Assembly (NCBI RefSeq): GCF_020687745.1
Contig: NZ_JAJEWK010000009.1
Coordinates: forward strand, 1-64,000
DNA length: 64,000 bases
Reading direction: 5' to 3'
Source of the DNA: Chryseobacterium sp. MFBS3-17
Lineage (GTDB): Bacteria > Bacteroidota > Bacteroidia > Flavobacteriales > Weeksellaceae
Shown here: one piece after another, positions 44,254-54,471 of the stretch
How the letters are laid out: the number at the start of each line of letters is the position of its first letter
How positions within the stretch are numbered: the stretch's first letter is position 1
Position numbers and translations under genes: made by a program
The notes under the pieces: generated by a model
Told to the model about the DNA's origin: nothing
Database searches by the model: none
What the model saw: the letters and a program-made list of their open reading frames with translations, nothing else

Positions 44254-44643
44254 GGTTTTGAGTTATGCTCAAATATAATCAAATAATAGTATTGTTTTTG
44301 TGTAATAGCTAGTTTTTTATTGAATGATTGTTAAGAGTAGGGGTAGAGATTTGGTATTTAAGTTTTGGAACTAAGTATATTATCGGTAATCAAAATTTGC
44401 CAACATTAAAGTAATATAAAAACCATACAAGCGGTATGTTTGTATAGCTTTTTCATATATCTTTCTCACTAAATTACTGCTTGGTGAGTGTAATTGGTTT
44501 TGGGATTGTAGTTTTGTTTATTGAACAGGGATTATTCAAATTTACCACAGCGCAAGCAGCGGAAAAATTGAATTTTTTCTCATGAGATTTGTGTGGTTTT
44601 CAAATGTACTAAAAACAACTCTGCACAAAATATTTTTGAATAA

Positions 44644-44793
44644 TGTACCGATGCATCTGTAGGATATCAGGATATTCAAAATCTCTATCAGGAAAATAAA
44701 GAGAAGAGTGAAAAGATAGAAAAATTGTATGAAGAGAGATTAAAAGATAAAGACAAGATGATGGAGCAGCTACAGAATTTGCTCAGTAAATAA
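44644..44793 (+). pseudogene. 3' remnant of a coiled-coil (XRE-like) regulator gene
   Basis: The plus strand is open from just after the TAA at 44641 to the TAA at 44791 and reads SVGYQDIQNLYQENKEKSEK, then IEKLYEERLKDKDKMMEQLQ and NLLSK. This charged coiled coil is like the C-terminal tails of helix-turn-helix proteins common in this group. No start codon or DNA-binding part remains. Together with the Crp remnant, the interval 43848-44846 holds only gene fragments and AT-rich DNA. Confidence 0.4.
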
Positions 44794-44798
44794 AAACA

Positions 44799-44822
44799 AA
44801 TCCCTGCCACATGGCAGGGATT
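44799..44822 (-). terminator. Terminator of the rpoBC-DUF3467 operon
   Basis: AATCCCTGCC / GGCAGGGATT (44799-44808, 44813-44822), perfect 10-bp stem, 4-nt loop; on the minus strand it is followed by TGTTTTTATTT. Confidence 0.85.
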
Positions 44823-44846
44823 GTTGTACGTATTACAAACCTGTGC

Positions 44847-45152
44847 TTACGCCTGTACGTTATTTTGTCCGATTACGAAAGGCTCAACTTCTTTGATTTC
44901 TCCAAATTGTTGTTCGTAGTTCTGGATGTTTTGCTGAAGTGCCTGCAGTACTCTTTTGGCATGCAGAGGAGCCAGGATTACTCTGGATCTTACGTTGGCC
45001 TGCTGTACCCCCGGCATCATCTGGATAAAGTCCAGAACGAACTCAGAAGGTGAGTGGTTTACCAGTGCAAGGTTACAGTATACCCCTGCAGCAACCATTT
45101 CGTTCAGTTGAATGTTAATGTTGTTTGGATCTTGGTTTTGATTGTTGTCCAT
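44847..45152 (-). CDS. DUF3467 family protein
   Basis: A 101-residue protein with an Asn/Gln-rich N-terminus and the DUF3467 core GVYCNLALVNHSPSEFVLDF, then IQMMPGVQQANVRSRVILAP and KRVLQALQQNIQNYE. Function is unknown. It is the last gene of the RNA polymerase operon and ends 25 bp before the terminator. This rpoC-DUF3467 neighbourhood is common in flavobacteria and suggests a link to transcription or translation. Confidence 0.88.
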   Translation of the reverse strand: MDNNQNQDPNNINIQLNEMVAAGVYCNLALVNHSPSEFVLDFIQMMPGVQQANVRSRVILAPLHAKRVLQALQQNIQNYEQQFGEIKEVEPFVIGQNNVQA

Positions 45153-45190
45153 GTTAGATTTTGTTTTATTTAAGTTGTATGTTCGCTGTC

Positions 45191-45235
45191 CAAAGTTAAG
45201 GAAAAGTCTTTAAAAATGCTGATCCTTTAACTTTG
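45191..45235. other. Hairpin between rpoC and the DUF3467 gene
   Basis: CAAAGTTAAGGA (45191-45202) pairs with TCCTTTAACTTTG (45223-45235), a 12-bp stem with one bulged base. It lacks a U-tract, so it may be an RNA processing or stability element that tunes downstream gene levels. An extra AACTTTG copy follows. Confidence 0.45.
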
Positions 45236-45255
45236 AACTTTGAACCATTTAATAA

Positions 45256-48200
45256 TTAATTAATGTCTTCGAATTCTTTTTTGGAACCTACAATAATGTT
45301 CTGATAATCTTTCAGACCGGTTCCTGCAGGAATTCTGTGACCTACAATTACGTTTTCTTTCAGACCGGTCAGGTAATCTACTTTACCGGATACAGCCGCT
45401 TCGTTCAGTACTTTTGTGGTTTCCTGGAAGGACGCCGCAGACATGAATGACTTGGTTTGCAGAGCCGCTCTGGTGATCCCCTGGAGAACCGGCGTAGCAG
45501 TAGCAGGAAGGGCTTCACGTACTTCTACCAGCTGCAGGTCTTCACGTTTCAGTTTGGAGTTTTCATCTCTGAGTTCTCTGGCTGTAATCATCTGTCCTGG
45601 TTTGAATTCCTTGGAATCTCCGGCTTCTGTAACTACTTTCAGTCCGAATACGCGGTTGTTTTCTTCCAGGAAGTCAAATTTGTGCTCCAGCGCACCTTCC
45701 AGGAACTGGGTATCACCACCGTCCACAATTTCTACTTTAGTCATCATCTGACGAACGATGATTTCGAAATGCTTATCGTCAATTTTTACCCCCTGAAGTC
45801 GGTACACTTCCTGAATTTCATTAACCAGATATTCCTGTACGGCAGTTGGGCCTTTAATGTTCAGGATGTCATCCGGAGTTACGGATCCGTCAGATAGCGG
45901 TGATCCTGCTCTCACAAAGTCATTTTCCTGTACCAGGATCTGGTTGGAAAGTTTGACCAGGTAGATTTTACGCTCTCCGGTTTTGGCTTCCACAATAAGT
46001 TCGCGGTTACCTCTCTTGATTTTACCGTAAGATACTACACCGTCAATCTCTGTTACCACAGCCGGGTTTGATGGATTTCTGGCTTCAAAAAGTTCGGTCA
46101 CACGCGGAAGACCTCCGGTGATATCCCCTGCTTTTGCAGATTTTCTTGGAATCTTAATCAGGACTTTACCTGCTTTAATCTTCTCCCCGTCATTGACCAT
46201 AAGGTGGGCACCCACCGGCAGGTTATACGCTTTCTGTTCTACCCCTTTGGAGTCTACAACCTTCAGCGTAGGTACTGCTTTTTTGTTACGGGATTCTGCA
46301 ATTACTTTCTCTTCGAATCCTGTTTGCTCGTCGATTTCCAACTGGAATGAAACGCCCTGGATGATGTCTTCATATTCTACTTTACCGGCAGTTTCTGCAA
46401 TGATTACCGCATTATACGGATCCCATTTGGCAATCATATCGCCTTTTTTCACTTTATCTCCCGGTTTTACAAATATTTCGGAACCATAAGGCACGTTGGT
46501 CACCATCAGAGGTGTTCTGGTGTCATTGTCTGCTACCAGACGGAATTCTGTGGAACGGGAAACCAAGATTTCTGCTTTTTTACCTTCATCGTTTTCAGAG
46601 GTTACGGTACGGATTTCGTCCATTTCTACGATACCGTCTCTTCTGGCTGCAATGAATGGGTTTTCTGATACGTTTCCTGCAGTACCCCCCTGGTGGAAGG
46701 TTCTCAGGGTAAGCTGTGTACCAGGTTCCCCAATAGACTGTGCGGCAATTACCCCCACAGCTTCACCCATGTGGATAGGTTTACCGGTAGCGAGGTTACG
46801 GCCATAACATTTGGCACAGATTCCTTTTTTGGTTTCACAGGTAAGTGGTGAACGTACTTCTATGGCTTCAATTCCTGCAGTTTCTACCTCACGGGCATAT
46901 GCTTCGTTAATGATGGTATCTGCATGGATGATGATTTCATCTGTTTCCGGATGATAAACATCGTGCAGGGAAACTCTACCCAAAATTCTTTCGGAGAGTT
47001 TTTCTACAATTTCATCATTTTTCTTCAGTGCCGTTACTTCTGTACCACGCAGTGTTCCACAATCGTCTTCAGTAATGATAACATCTTGTGCCACATCTAC
47101 CAGTCTACGGGTCAGGTAACCTGCATCTGCAGTTTTCAGTGCGGTATCTGCAAGACCTTTACGGGCACCGTGGGTAGAGATAAAGTATTCCAGAATGGAC
47201 AGACCTTCTTTAAAGTTGGCCACAATCGGGTTTTCAATAATCTCTGCACCGGTAGAACCTGCTTTTTGCGGTTTGGCCATCAGCCCTCTCATCCCGGATA
47301 ACTGACGAATCTGTTCCTTGGAACCCCTCGCTCCGGAATCCAGCATCATGTACACAGAATTGAATCCGCCCTGGTCGGTTTTCATTCTGCTCATAATCAT
47401 TTCTGTAAGTCCGGCATTGGTATTGGTCCACACGTCAATAACCTGGTTATAACGCTCTGTATCGGTAATAAGACCCATGTTATAGTTGGCCTTAATCTCA
47501 TCTACATTCTCTACCGCAGTGGCAATCATTGTTTTCTTCTCTTCAGGAATTACAATGTCTCCCAGGCTGAAGGAAAGTCCTCCCTTGAAGGCGTTCTGGT
47601 AACCCAGGTCCTTCATATTGTCCAGGAACTGAACGGTAGTCGGGAAATCTGTATCTGCCAGAATTCTTCCGATAACGTTTCTCAGAGATTTCTTGGTCAG
47701 TAGTTCATTAATGAATCCGGATTCCTTTGGTACAATCTGGTTGAATAAAATTCTACCTACAGTAGTCTCAATCAGTTTGGTGGTGATTTCTCCGTTTTCT
47801 TTGATGGGCAGACGGCATCTTACTTTCGCATTCAGGGAGACTTGTCCTTCTGCGTAGGCAATCTCTACTTCCTCCGGAGAGTAGAATGCCAGTCCTTCAC
47901 CTTTTACTTTATGTTCTTCTGTAGAGTGGGCTTCTTTGGTCATGAAATACAGACCCAGAACCATGTCCTGAGAAGGTACCGTAATAGGCGAACCGTTTGC
48001 AGGGTTCAGAATGTTCTGCGATCCCAGCATCAACAGCTGTGCTTCCAGTATGGCTTCCGGTCCCAGCGGGAGGTGAACGGCCATCTGGTCACCGTCAAAG
48101 TCGGCATTAAAGGCCGTGGTTACCAGCGGGTGTAGCTGTATGGCTTTCCCTTCAATCATTTTTGGCTGGAACGCCTGGATTCCCAGTCTGTGCAGGGTAG

Positions 48201-49521
48201 GTGCCCTGTTCAGCAGAACCGGGTGGCCTTTCATCACATTTTCCAGGATATCATATACCACAGGTTCTTTTCTGTCAATGATTCTTTTCGCAGATTTTAC
48301 TGTTTTTACAATTCCTCTTTCAATCAGTTTTCTGATGATAAACGGTTTGTACAGTTCTGCGGCCATATCTTTAGGAATTCCACATTCATGCAGCTGCAGG
48401 TTCGGACCTACAACAATTACAGAACGTGCAGAGTAATCTACCCTTTTACCCAAAAGGTTCTGGCGGAAACGTCCCTGCTTACCCTTCAGAGAGTCAGAAA
48501 GGGATTTCAGTGGTCTGTTGGATTCTGATTTTACGGCAGAAGATTTTCTGGTATTATCGAACAATGAGTCTACAGATTCCTGAAGCATGCGTTTCTCATT
48601 TCTGAGGATTACTTCCGGAGCTTTGATTTCCAGGAGTCTCTTCAGACGGTTGTTTCTGATGATTACTCTACGGTAAAGGTCATTGAGATCCGATGTGGCA
48701 AAACGTCCTCCGTCCAGTGGTACCAAAGGTCTCAGTTCCGGTGGTATTACCGGAAGCACTCTCATAATCATCCATTCCGGGCGGTTAATCATCCGGGTAT
48801 TGGCACCTCTCAGGGCTTCTACCACGTTCAGACGTTTCAGTGCTTCGGTTCTTCTTTGCTTGGAACCTTCGTTGTGCGCTTTATGTCTCAGGTCAAAAGA
48901 CAATTCGTCCAGGTTAATTCTTCTCAGCAGTTCTTCTACTGCTTCTGCACCCATTTTGGCGATGAATTTATTTGGATCAGAATCATCCAGATACTGATTT
49001 TCATGCGGTATTGTTTCCAGAATATCCAGGTATTCCTCTTCTGTAAGGAATTCCATGTGATCAAAATCTGAACCGTCTGCTTTTTTGGCAATACCTTGCT
49101 GAATCACGACATATCTTTCATAGTAGATAATCATGTCCAGTTTTTTAGACGGCATACCCAGCAGGTATCCTATTTTGTTCGGTAAAGAACGGAAGTACCA
49201 GATGTGAGCAATAGGAACCACCAGATTGATATGGCCTATTCTTTCTCTACGCACTTTTTTCTCGGTCACTTCCACACCACAGCGGTCACACACGATTCCT
49301 TTATAGCGGATTCTTTTGTATTTTCCACAGGCACATTCGTAATCCTTTACAGGACCGAATATTTTCTCGCAGAACAACCCGTCTCTTTCCGGCTTGTGCG
49401 TTCTGTAGTTGATGGTTTCCGGCTTTAGAATCTCCCCTCTGGATTCCTGAAGAATGGATTCCGGTGAAGCCAGACCGATGGTGATTTTGCTAAATCTGCT
49501 TGATTTATTTTTATTTGACAT
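45256..49521 (-). CDS. rpoC: RNA polymerase beta' subunit
   Basis: The 1421-residue beta' subunit. Diagnostic stretches include the zinc-binding [20 protein letters not shown], the catalytic loop [16 protein letters not shown] with the three Asp that bind magnesium, the bridge helix/trigger loop region [19 protein letters not shown], and the second zinc site CGTLRG with [19 protein letters not shown]. It ends with [10 protein letters not shown]. It lies 121 bp after rpoB, and five heptamer repeats abut its start codon. Confidence 0.98.
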   Translation of the reverse strand: MSNKNKSSRFSKITIGLASPESILQESRGEILKPETINYRTHKPERDGLFCEKIFGPVKDYECACGKYKRIRYKGIVCDRCGVEVTEKKVRRERIGHINLVVPIAHIWYFRSLPNKIGYLLGMPSKKLDMIIYYERYVVIQQGIAKKADGSDFDHMEFLTEEEYLDILETIPHENQYLDDSDPNKFIAKMGAEAVEELLRRINLDELSFDLRHKAHNEGSKQRRTEALKRLNVVEALRGANTRMINRPEWMIMRVLPVIPPELRPLVPLDGGRFATSDLNDLYRRVIIRNNRLKRLLEIKAPEVILRNEKRMLQESVDSLFDNTRKSSAVKSESNRPLKSLSDSLKGKQGRFRQNLLGKRVDYSARSVIVVGPNLQLHECGIPKDMAAELYKPFIIRKLIERGIVKTVKSAKRIIDRKEPVVYDILENVMKGHPVLLNRAPTLHRLGIQAFQPKMIEGKAIQLHPLVTTAFNADFDGDQMAVHLPLGPEAILEAQLLMLGSQNILNPANGSPITVPSQDMVLGLYFMTKEAHSTEEHKVKGEGLAFYSPEEVEIAYAEGQVSLNAKVRCRLPIKENGEITTKLIETTVGRILFNQIVPKESGFINELLTKKSLRNVIGRILADTDFPTTVQFLDNMKDLGYQNAFKGGLSFSLGDIVIPEEKKTMIATAVENVDEIKANYNMGLITDTERYNQVIDVWTNTNAGLTEMIMSRMKTDQGGFNSVYMMLDSGARGSKEQIRQLSGMRGLMAKPQKAGSTGAEIIENPIVANFKEGLSILEYFISTHGARKGLADTALKTADAGYLTRRLVDVAQDVIITEDDCGTLRGTEVTALKKNDEIVEKLSERILGRVSLHDVYHPETDEIIIHADTIINEAYAREVETAGIEAIEVRSPLTCETKKGICAKCYGRNLATGKPIHMGEAVGVIAAQSIGEPGTQLTLRTFHQGGTAGNVSENPFIAARRDGIVEMDEIRTVTSENDEGKKAEILVSRSTEFRLVADNDTRTPLMVTNVPYGSEIFVKPGDKVKKGDMIAKWDPYNAVIIAETAGKVEYEDIIQGVSFQLEIDEQTGFEEKVIAESRNKKAVPTLKVVDSKGVEQKAYNLPVGAHLMVNDGEKIKAGKVLIKIPRKSAKAGDITGGLPRVTELFEARNPSNPAVVTEIDGVVSYGKIKRGNRELIVEAKTGERKIYLVKLSNQILVQENDFVRAGSPLSDGSVTPDDILNIKGPTAVQEYLVNEIQEVYRLQGVKIDDKHFEIIVRQMMTKVEIVDGGDTQFLEGALEHKFDFLEENNRVFGLKVVTEAGDSKEFKPGQMITARELRDENSKLKREDLQLVEVREALPATATPVLQGITRAALQTKSFMSAASFQETTKVLNEAAVSGKVDYLTGLKENVIVGHRIPAGTGLKDYQNIIVGSKKEFEDIN

Positions 49522-49525
49522 TGTT

Positions 49526-49560
49526 TTTTAGATTTTAGATTTTAGATTTCAGATTTCAGA
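49526..49560. repeat. Heptamer tandem repeat just upstream of the rpoC start
   Basis: Three copies of TTTTAGA followed by two of TTTCAGA (plus-strand reading), ending 5 bp before the rpoC ATG on the minus strand. The array therefore occupies the ribosome-binding region of rpoC. Confidence 0.8.
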
Positions 49561-49642
49561 CGAAATCTTTTCTTCCAAATTCAACTGGTTTTAAAATTTT
49601 TGGAGTGTCAAAGTCTGACAACGGGTGTCTGACATCTGTTAT

Positions 49643-52600
49643 CTACTCTTCCAATCTTACGTCTAATCCAAGACCCTGCAGCTCGTGAAGCAATACATTG
49701 AAGGATTCCGGAATGCCGGGTTCCGGCATGGCTTCTCCTTTGGCTATGGCTTCATAAGTTTTTGCTCTACCAATGACGTCATCTGACTTCACAGTAAGGA
49801 TTTCTCTCAGGATATTGGATGCACCGAAGGCTTCCAGTGCCCAAACCTCCATCTCTCCGAAACGCTGACCACCAAATTGTGCTTTACCACCTAGTGGCTG
49901 CTGTGTAATCAGTGAGTAAGGTCCTATGGAACGTGCGTGCATCTTGTCATCTACCATGTGCCCCAGTTTCAGCATGTATATAATACCAACTGTAGCCGGT
50001 TGTGTAAAGCGCTCACCGGTACCACCGTCATACAGATAGGTGCTTCCGTAACGCGGAAGTCCTGCTTCATCTGTATATTTGGTAATATCATCCAGCGATG
50101 CACCGTCAAAGATTGGCGTAGCAAACTTCAGTCCCAGTTTTTTACCGGCCCAGCCCAGTACAGTTTCGTAAATCTGTCCAATGTTCATACGGGAAGGTAC
50201 CCCCAGCGGATTCAGTACAATGTCTACCGGTGTTCCGTCTTCCAGGAACGGCATATCTTCCTCTCTTACGATTCTGGATACGATACCCTTGTTACCGTGG
50301 CGACCTGCCATCTTGTCTCCTACATTCAGTTTACGTTTCTTCGCAATATACACTTTAGCCAGTTTCATGATTCCTGCAGGAAGTTCATCACCTATGGAAA
50401 CGGCAAATTTCTCACGGTTTTTAACTCCGGCAATATCATTGAACTTAATCTTATAATTGTGAATCAGTTGCTTGATAAGGTTGTTTTTCTCTTCGTCCAC
50501 AGTCCAGTCTGCACCACTGATGTTTACATAATCTTCAATAGAAGTAAGCAGTTTCTGAGTGAATTTCACCCCTTTACCAATGACTTCTTCTTCCAGATCG
50601 TTTCTTACACCCTGTGATGTTTTACCATTAACCAGAGACGTTAGTTTCTCAATCAGTGTACTGCGCAGATCATCGAATTTCGCTTTATAGTTATTTTCGA
50701 TTTCTTCCAGCTTCAGCTTTTCTTCTGCACGTTTTTTCTTGTCCTTAATATTTCTGGCGAAAAGTTTTTTGTTGATGACTACTCCGCGCAATGAGGAGTC
50801 TGCCTTCAGGGAAGCATCTTTCACATCTCCGGCTTTGTCTCCGAAGATAGCACGCAGAAGTTTTTCTTCCGGTGTAGGGTCAGATTCACCTTTCGGGGTA
50901 ATTTTTCCGATCATAATGTCGCCGGGCTTCACCTCGGCACCAATGCGGATCATACCGTTTTCATCCAGATCTTTTGTAGCTTCTTCAGAAACGTTAGGAA
51001 TATCAGCAGTGAGTTCTTCCATACCCAGTTTGGTATCGCGCACTTCCAGTGAGTATTCATCTACATGGATAGACGTAAACCAGTCTTCGCGCACAATTTT
51101 TTCATTGATTACGATGGCATCCTCAAAGTTATATCCTTTCCACGGCATGAAGGCTACGGTAAGGTTACGGCCCAGTGCCAGTTCACCGTTTTCTGTAGCA
51201 TAACCATCACACAGTACCTGTCCTTTTTCTACTTTGTCTCCTACACGTACGTTAGGTCTCAAAGTAATGGTGGTACTCTGGTTGGTCTTTCTGAATTTGG
51301 TCAGTTTATAAGTTTTTGTGGATGAATCAAAGCTTACAATATCCTCGTCTTCACTTCTTTCGTAGTTAATGACAATTTTATCTGCATCTACATATTCTAC
51401 CACACCAGGTCCTTCTGCGTTAATCAGAATTCTGGAGTCTTTGGCTACTTGCTTTTCCAGTCCGGTTCCTACTACAGGTGCTTCCGGCTTCAGCAGCGGA
51501 ACAGCCTGACGCATCATGTTGGATCCCATCAGGGCACGGTTCGCATCATCATGCTCCAGGAATGGAATCAATGATGCAGATATACCGGAAATCTGGTTAG
51601 GAGCAACATCTATCAGGTGTACTTCATGCGGTTCTACTACAGGATAATCACCATCCAGACGGGCAATGATTCTGTCTGTTTCAAATGCACCATCCTCGTT
51701 CAAATCCACGTTGGCCTGCGCAATTACCTTATCTTCTTCATCTTCAGCATTCAGATAAACAGGCTCTGATTTCAGATTTACTTTTCCGTTTTCTACTTTA
51801 CGGTATGGGGTTTCTATAAAACCTAAGTTGTTGATCTTCGCATAAATACCCAGAGAGGAAATCAGACCGATGTTCGGACCTTCCGGTGTTTCAATCGGAC
51901 AAATTCTTCCGTAGTGGGTATGGTGAACGTCACGCACCTCGAAACCTGCTCTTTCTCTGGAAAGTCCGCCAGGCCCCAGTGCAGAAAGTCTTCTCTTGTG
52001 AGTGATTTCAGACAGCGGGTTGGTCTGGTCCATAAACTGAGACAGTTGGTTGGTCCCAAAGAATGAGTTGATTACTGAAGTTAATGTTTTGGCATTAACC
52101 AGATCAATAGGTGTAAAGATTTCGTTATCCCGAACGTTCATACGCTCACGGATGGTTCTGGCTATTCTGGAAAGACCCACGCCGAATTGTCCTGCAAGCT
52201 GCTCGCCCACAGTTTTAATTCTTCTGTTAGACAAGTGATCTATATCATCTACCTCTGCCTTAGAGTTTACCAGTTCTATCAGGTGTCTTACTATTGCAAT
52301 GATGTCTTCCTTGGTCAGTACCTCGGTAGATTCCGGAATGTTAAGACCCAGTTTCTTGTTCAGTCTGTAACGGCCTACTTCACCAAGCGAGTATCTCTGC
52401 TCAGAGAAGAACAGCTTTTCTATAATTCCTCTTGCTGTTTCCTCATCTGGCGGATCTGCATTACGCAGCTGACGGTAGATGTATTCTACTGCTTCCTTTT
52501 CGGAGTTGGTAGGGTCTTTTTGCAGGGTATTCTGAATGATGGAGAACTCATTAGAGTTTTCTTTGTGAATCAGGATAGATTTTACACCTGCATCCAGAAT

Positions 52601-53479
52601 CATATCAATATGTTCTTTTTCAAGAATGGTTTCACGGTCCAGAATGATTTCATTTCTTTCAATGGAAACCACTTCGCCGGTATCCTCGTCTACGAAGTCC
52701 TCGAACCAGGTGTTCAGCACTCTCGCTGCCAGGGTTCTTCCTTCTACTTTTTTCAGCGCAGCTTTAGAAACTTTTACTTCTTCGGCAAGGTCAAAAATCT
52801 GAAGAATATCCTTATCAGACTCATAACCAATTGCTCTGAGCAGGGTAGTTAAAGGTAATTTTTTCTTACGGTCAATATACGCATACATCACGTTATTGAT
52901 GTCCGTGGTAAATTCCATCCATGATCCTTTGAACGGGATAATTCTGGAATAATACAGTTTGGTACCGTTGGCATGGTACGTTTGTCCGAAGAATACCCCC
53001 GGAGATCTGTGCAACTGTGTCACAATAACACGTTCTGCACCGTTGATGATGAATGATCCGGATGGGGTCATGTAAGGCACCGGCCCCAGATAAACATCCT
53101 GAATAACCGTCTGGAAATCTTCATGTTCCTCATCGGTACAATACAGTTTCAGTCTGGCTTTTAATGGTACAGAGTAGGTTAGACCTCTCTCTACACACTC
53201 GTCTATGGAATACCGTGGCGAGTCTACCAGATAATCCAGGAACTCCAGTACGAACTGATTTCTGGAATCTGTAATCGGGAAGTTTTCCTGGAAAGTCTTG
53301 TAAAGACCTTCGTTCACTCTGGCTTCCGGAAGCGTGTCCAGCTGGAAGAATTCCGTGAATGAGGCTAACTGCACATCCAGGAAATCCGGAGCTGAAATCC
53401 GCCCTTTGGCTGAAGAAAAGTTGATTCTTTCCTTTGCGGTAATTTCCGCAGAGCTTTTTGTAGCTTTAGATTTACTCAT
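49643..53479 (-). CDS. rpoB: RNA polymerase beta subunit
   Basis: The ATG at 53479 gives 1278 residues ([13 protein letters not shown]); an alternative Met five codons earlier is less likely. Signature stretches include the rifampicin-binding region [20 protein letters not shown], then [20 protein letters not shown], the [14 protein letters not shown] segment, the NTP site region [20 protein letters not shown], and [21 protein letters not shown] near the end. The wild-type residues at the main rifampicin positions (Q, D, H, R, S) are all present. It has its own promoter (53801-53831) and lacks rplJL upstream. Confidence 0.98.
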   Translation of the reverse strand: MSKSKATKSSAEITAKERINFSSAKGRISAPDFLDVQLASFTEFFQLDTLPEARVNEGLYKTFQENFPITDSRNQFVLEFLDYLVDSPRYSIDECVERGLTYSVPLKARLKLYCTDEEHEDFQTVIQDVYLGPVPYMTPSGSFIINGAERVIVTQLHRSPGVFFGQTYHANGTKLYYSRIIPFKGSWMEFTTDINNVMYAYIDRKKKLPLTTLLRAIGYESDKDILQIFDLAEEVKVSKAALKKVEGRTLAARVLNTWFEDFVDEDTGEVVSIERNEIILDRETILEKEHIDMILDAGVKSILIHKENSNEFSIIQNTLQKDPTNSEKEAVEYIYRQLRNADPPDEETARGIIEKLFFSEQRYSLGEVGRYRLNKKLGLNIPESTEVLTKEDIIAIVRHLIELVNSKAEVDDIDHLSNRRIKTVGEQLAGQFGVGLSRIARTIRERMNVRDNEIFTPIDLVNAKTLTSVINSFFGTNQLSQFMDQTNPLSEITHKRRLSALGPGGLSRERAGFEVRDVHHTHYGRICPIETPEGPNIGLISSLGIYAKINNLGFIETPYRKVENGKVNLKSEPVYLNAEDEEDKVIAQANVDLNEDGAFETDRIIARLDGDYPVVEPHEVHLIDVAPNQISGISASLIPFLEHDDANRALMGSNMMRQAVPLLKPEAPVVGTGLEKQVAKDSRILINAEGPGVVEYVDADKIVINYERSEDEDIVSFDSSTKTYKLTKFRKTNQSTTITLRPNVRVGDKVEKGQVLCDGYATENGELALGRNLTVAFMPWKGYNFEDAIVINEKIVREDWFTSIHVDEYSLEVRDTKLGMEELTADIPNVSEEATKDLDENGMIRIGAEVKPGDIMIGKITPKGESDPTPEEKLLRAIFGDKAGDVKDASLKADSSLRGVVINKKLFARNIKDKKKRAEEKLKLEEIENNYKAKFDDLRSTLIEKLTSLVNGKTSQGVRNDLEEEVIGKGVKFTQKLLTSIEDYVNISGADWTVDEEKNNLIKQLIHNYKIKFNDIAGVKNREKFAVSIGDELPAGIMKLAKVYIAKKRKLNVGDKMAGRHGNKGIVSRIVREEDMPFLEDGTPVDIVLNPLGVPSRMNIGQIYETVLGWAGKKLGLKFATPIFDGASLDDITKYTDEAGLPRYGSTYLYDGGTGERFTQPATVGIIYMLKLGHMVDDKMHARSIGPYSLITQQPLGGKAQFGGQRFGEMEVWALEAFGASNILREILTVKSDDVIGRAKTYEAIAKGEAMPEPGIPESFNVLLHELQGLGLDVRLEE

Positions 53480-53800
53480 AAAGTAATAAAACAATTGGGT
53501 TAAAAAATATTTTGTTTAAAAAATATCAGAAACCGGATAAAAAGGAGCGAAAGAAGGGAAGACGTGTGATATTTGGCGCTATCAGATTGAGTCTTGCTTC
53601 ATTTCTAATTTCTTAGTCCTGATTTCTAACTGCAACGCCGGTATATCTTTTCACGGTGTAATGCAAAATATTTTTTGATTTCTCTCAGACACAAAATCTG
53701 TTACGGTTGCTCAATGAAAATGCCCCTTTCGGAAAAATCCAAAAGAGTTCATATTCAATATTTTACAAAAAAGTAACAATTATAAGCGCCAAAAGAGGGG

Positions 53801-53831
53801 CAAAGATACAAAGTTTTATTGACAATGCAAA
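53801..53831 (-). promoter_or_regulatory. rpoBC promoter
   Basis: On the minus strand TTTG (53831-53828), 19 bp, then TATCTTTG (53808-53801): an exact match to the flavobacterial consensus TTTG-N19-TAnnTTTG. Transcription should start near 53795, leaving a leader of about 315 nt before rpoB. That leader (53480-53795) holds no ORF I can support. Confidence 0.8.
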
Positions 53832-53877
53832 ATATAAATGTGGCTATCTGTTTGATTTCCTTTTGGATAAATAAAAA

Positions 53878-53898
53878 AGAGCGGCAAAATGCCGCTCT
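53878..53898 (-). terminator. Terminator of the surface-protein gene pair
   Basis: AGAGCGGC / GCCGCTCT (53878-53885, 53891-53898), perfect 8-bp stem with a 5-nt loop; on the minus strand followed by TTTTTATTT. It stands directly upstream of the rpoB promoter and insulates it. Confidence 0.9.
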
Positions 53899-53922
53899 TG
53901 AAGTGTGTTCATGGGAAAATCA

Positions 53923-54453
53923 TTACGGAGCCCAGAATGACCATTGGCTTCCGTTAAATACAGCCAGTCTTTTAGCATCTGCTTTATTCACATATACCAT
54001 CATCCCGGGAGACGGATCCGGGATTAAACTGACATCTGTTACCGTAGGAAGAACCATGGCTTTTGTAGTGGATTCCAATACCAGCACACCGTCTGCGGTA
54101 GAGGTGGAGGCACCTATAACCGCTTTGGCTCCCGTGATTTCGGCAGTAGTAGGCTGGTCGTCCATTTCTTCGCCTACATTTGCGTCTTGTCCGCTGAGGT
54201 CTACCCAGGTTCCGTTATAGTATTTTACTCGTGCGGCAGTGGGCGCTGATGCATCCAGCACGATGGTTCCTTCTGCCGGTGATGCCGGCAGCGTTCTTAC
54301 GTAAGGCAAAATGAGCCCTTTATTTTGTCCTGCTGCAAATTCCAGCAGTACAGAGGTTTTATTGATGGCAGTACCGGTATCATCTCCGATGATTACCTGT
54401 GAGAATGCCTGTGTTGAAATCAGGATTATTCCTGCTGATATTATTTTTTTCAT
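53923..54453 (-). CDS. Exported protein of unknown function with surface-protein tail motif
   Basis: A 176-residue secreted protein with signal peptide MKKIISAGIILISTQAFSQ. The mature part has two similar halves: NKGLILPYVRTLPASPAEGT with VKYYNGTWVDLS, and TKAMVLPTVTDVSLIPDPSP with GMMVYVNKADAKRLAVFNGS plus QWSFW. This KG-x-x-x-P...P-x-x-G-x-hydrophobic-V-Y...NG-x-W pattern is widespread at the ends of flavobacterial surface proteins. The larger neighbour ends with the same motif, 18 bp away in the same operon, so the two probably work or localise together. Confidence 0.75.
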   Translation of the reverse strand: MKKIISAGIILISTQAFSQVIIGDDTGTAINKTSVLLEFAAGQNKGLILPYVRTLPASPAEGTIVLDASAPTAARVKYYNGTWVDLSGQDANVGEEMDDQPTTAEITGAKAVIGASTSTADGVLVLESTTKAMVLPTVTDVSLIPDPSPGMMVYVNKADAKRLAVFNGSQWSFWAP

Positions 54454-54471
54454 GACTTTACTGTTTATGAA

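Noticed and set aside
44811-45053. Plus-strand open frame of 80 codons
   Set aside because: It is antisense to the DUF3467 gene and begins inside the terminator stem.
49528-53600. Similar TTTCTAA/TTAGAAAT strings upstream of rpoB and rpoC as one shared regulatory repeat
   Set aside because: The strings near 53610 are irregular and lack the heptamer period, so common origin is not supported.
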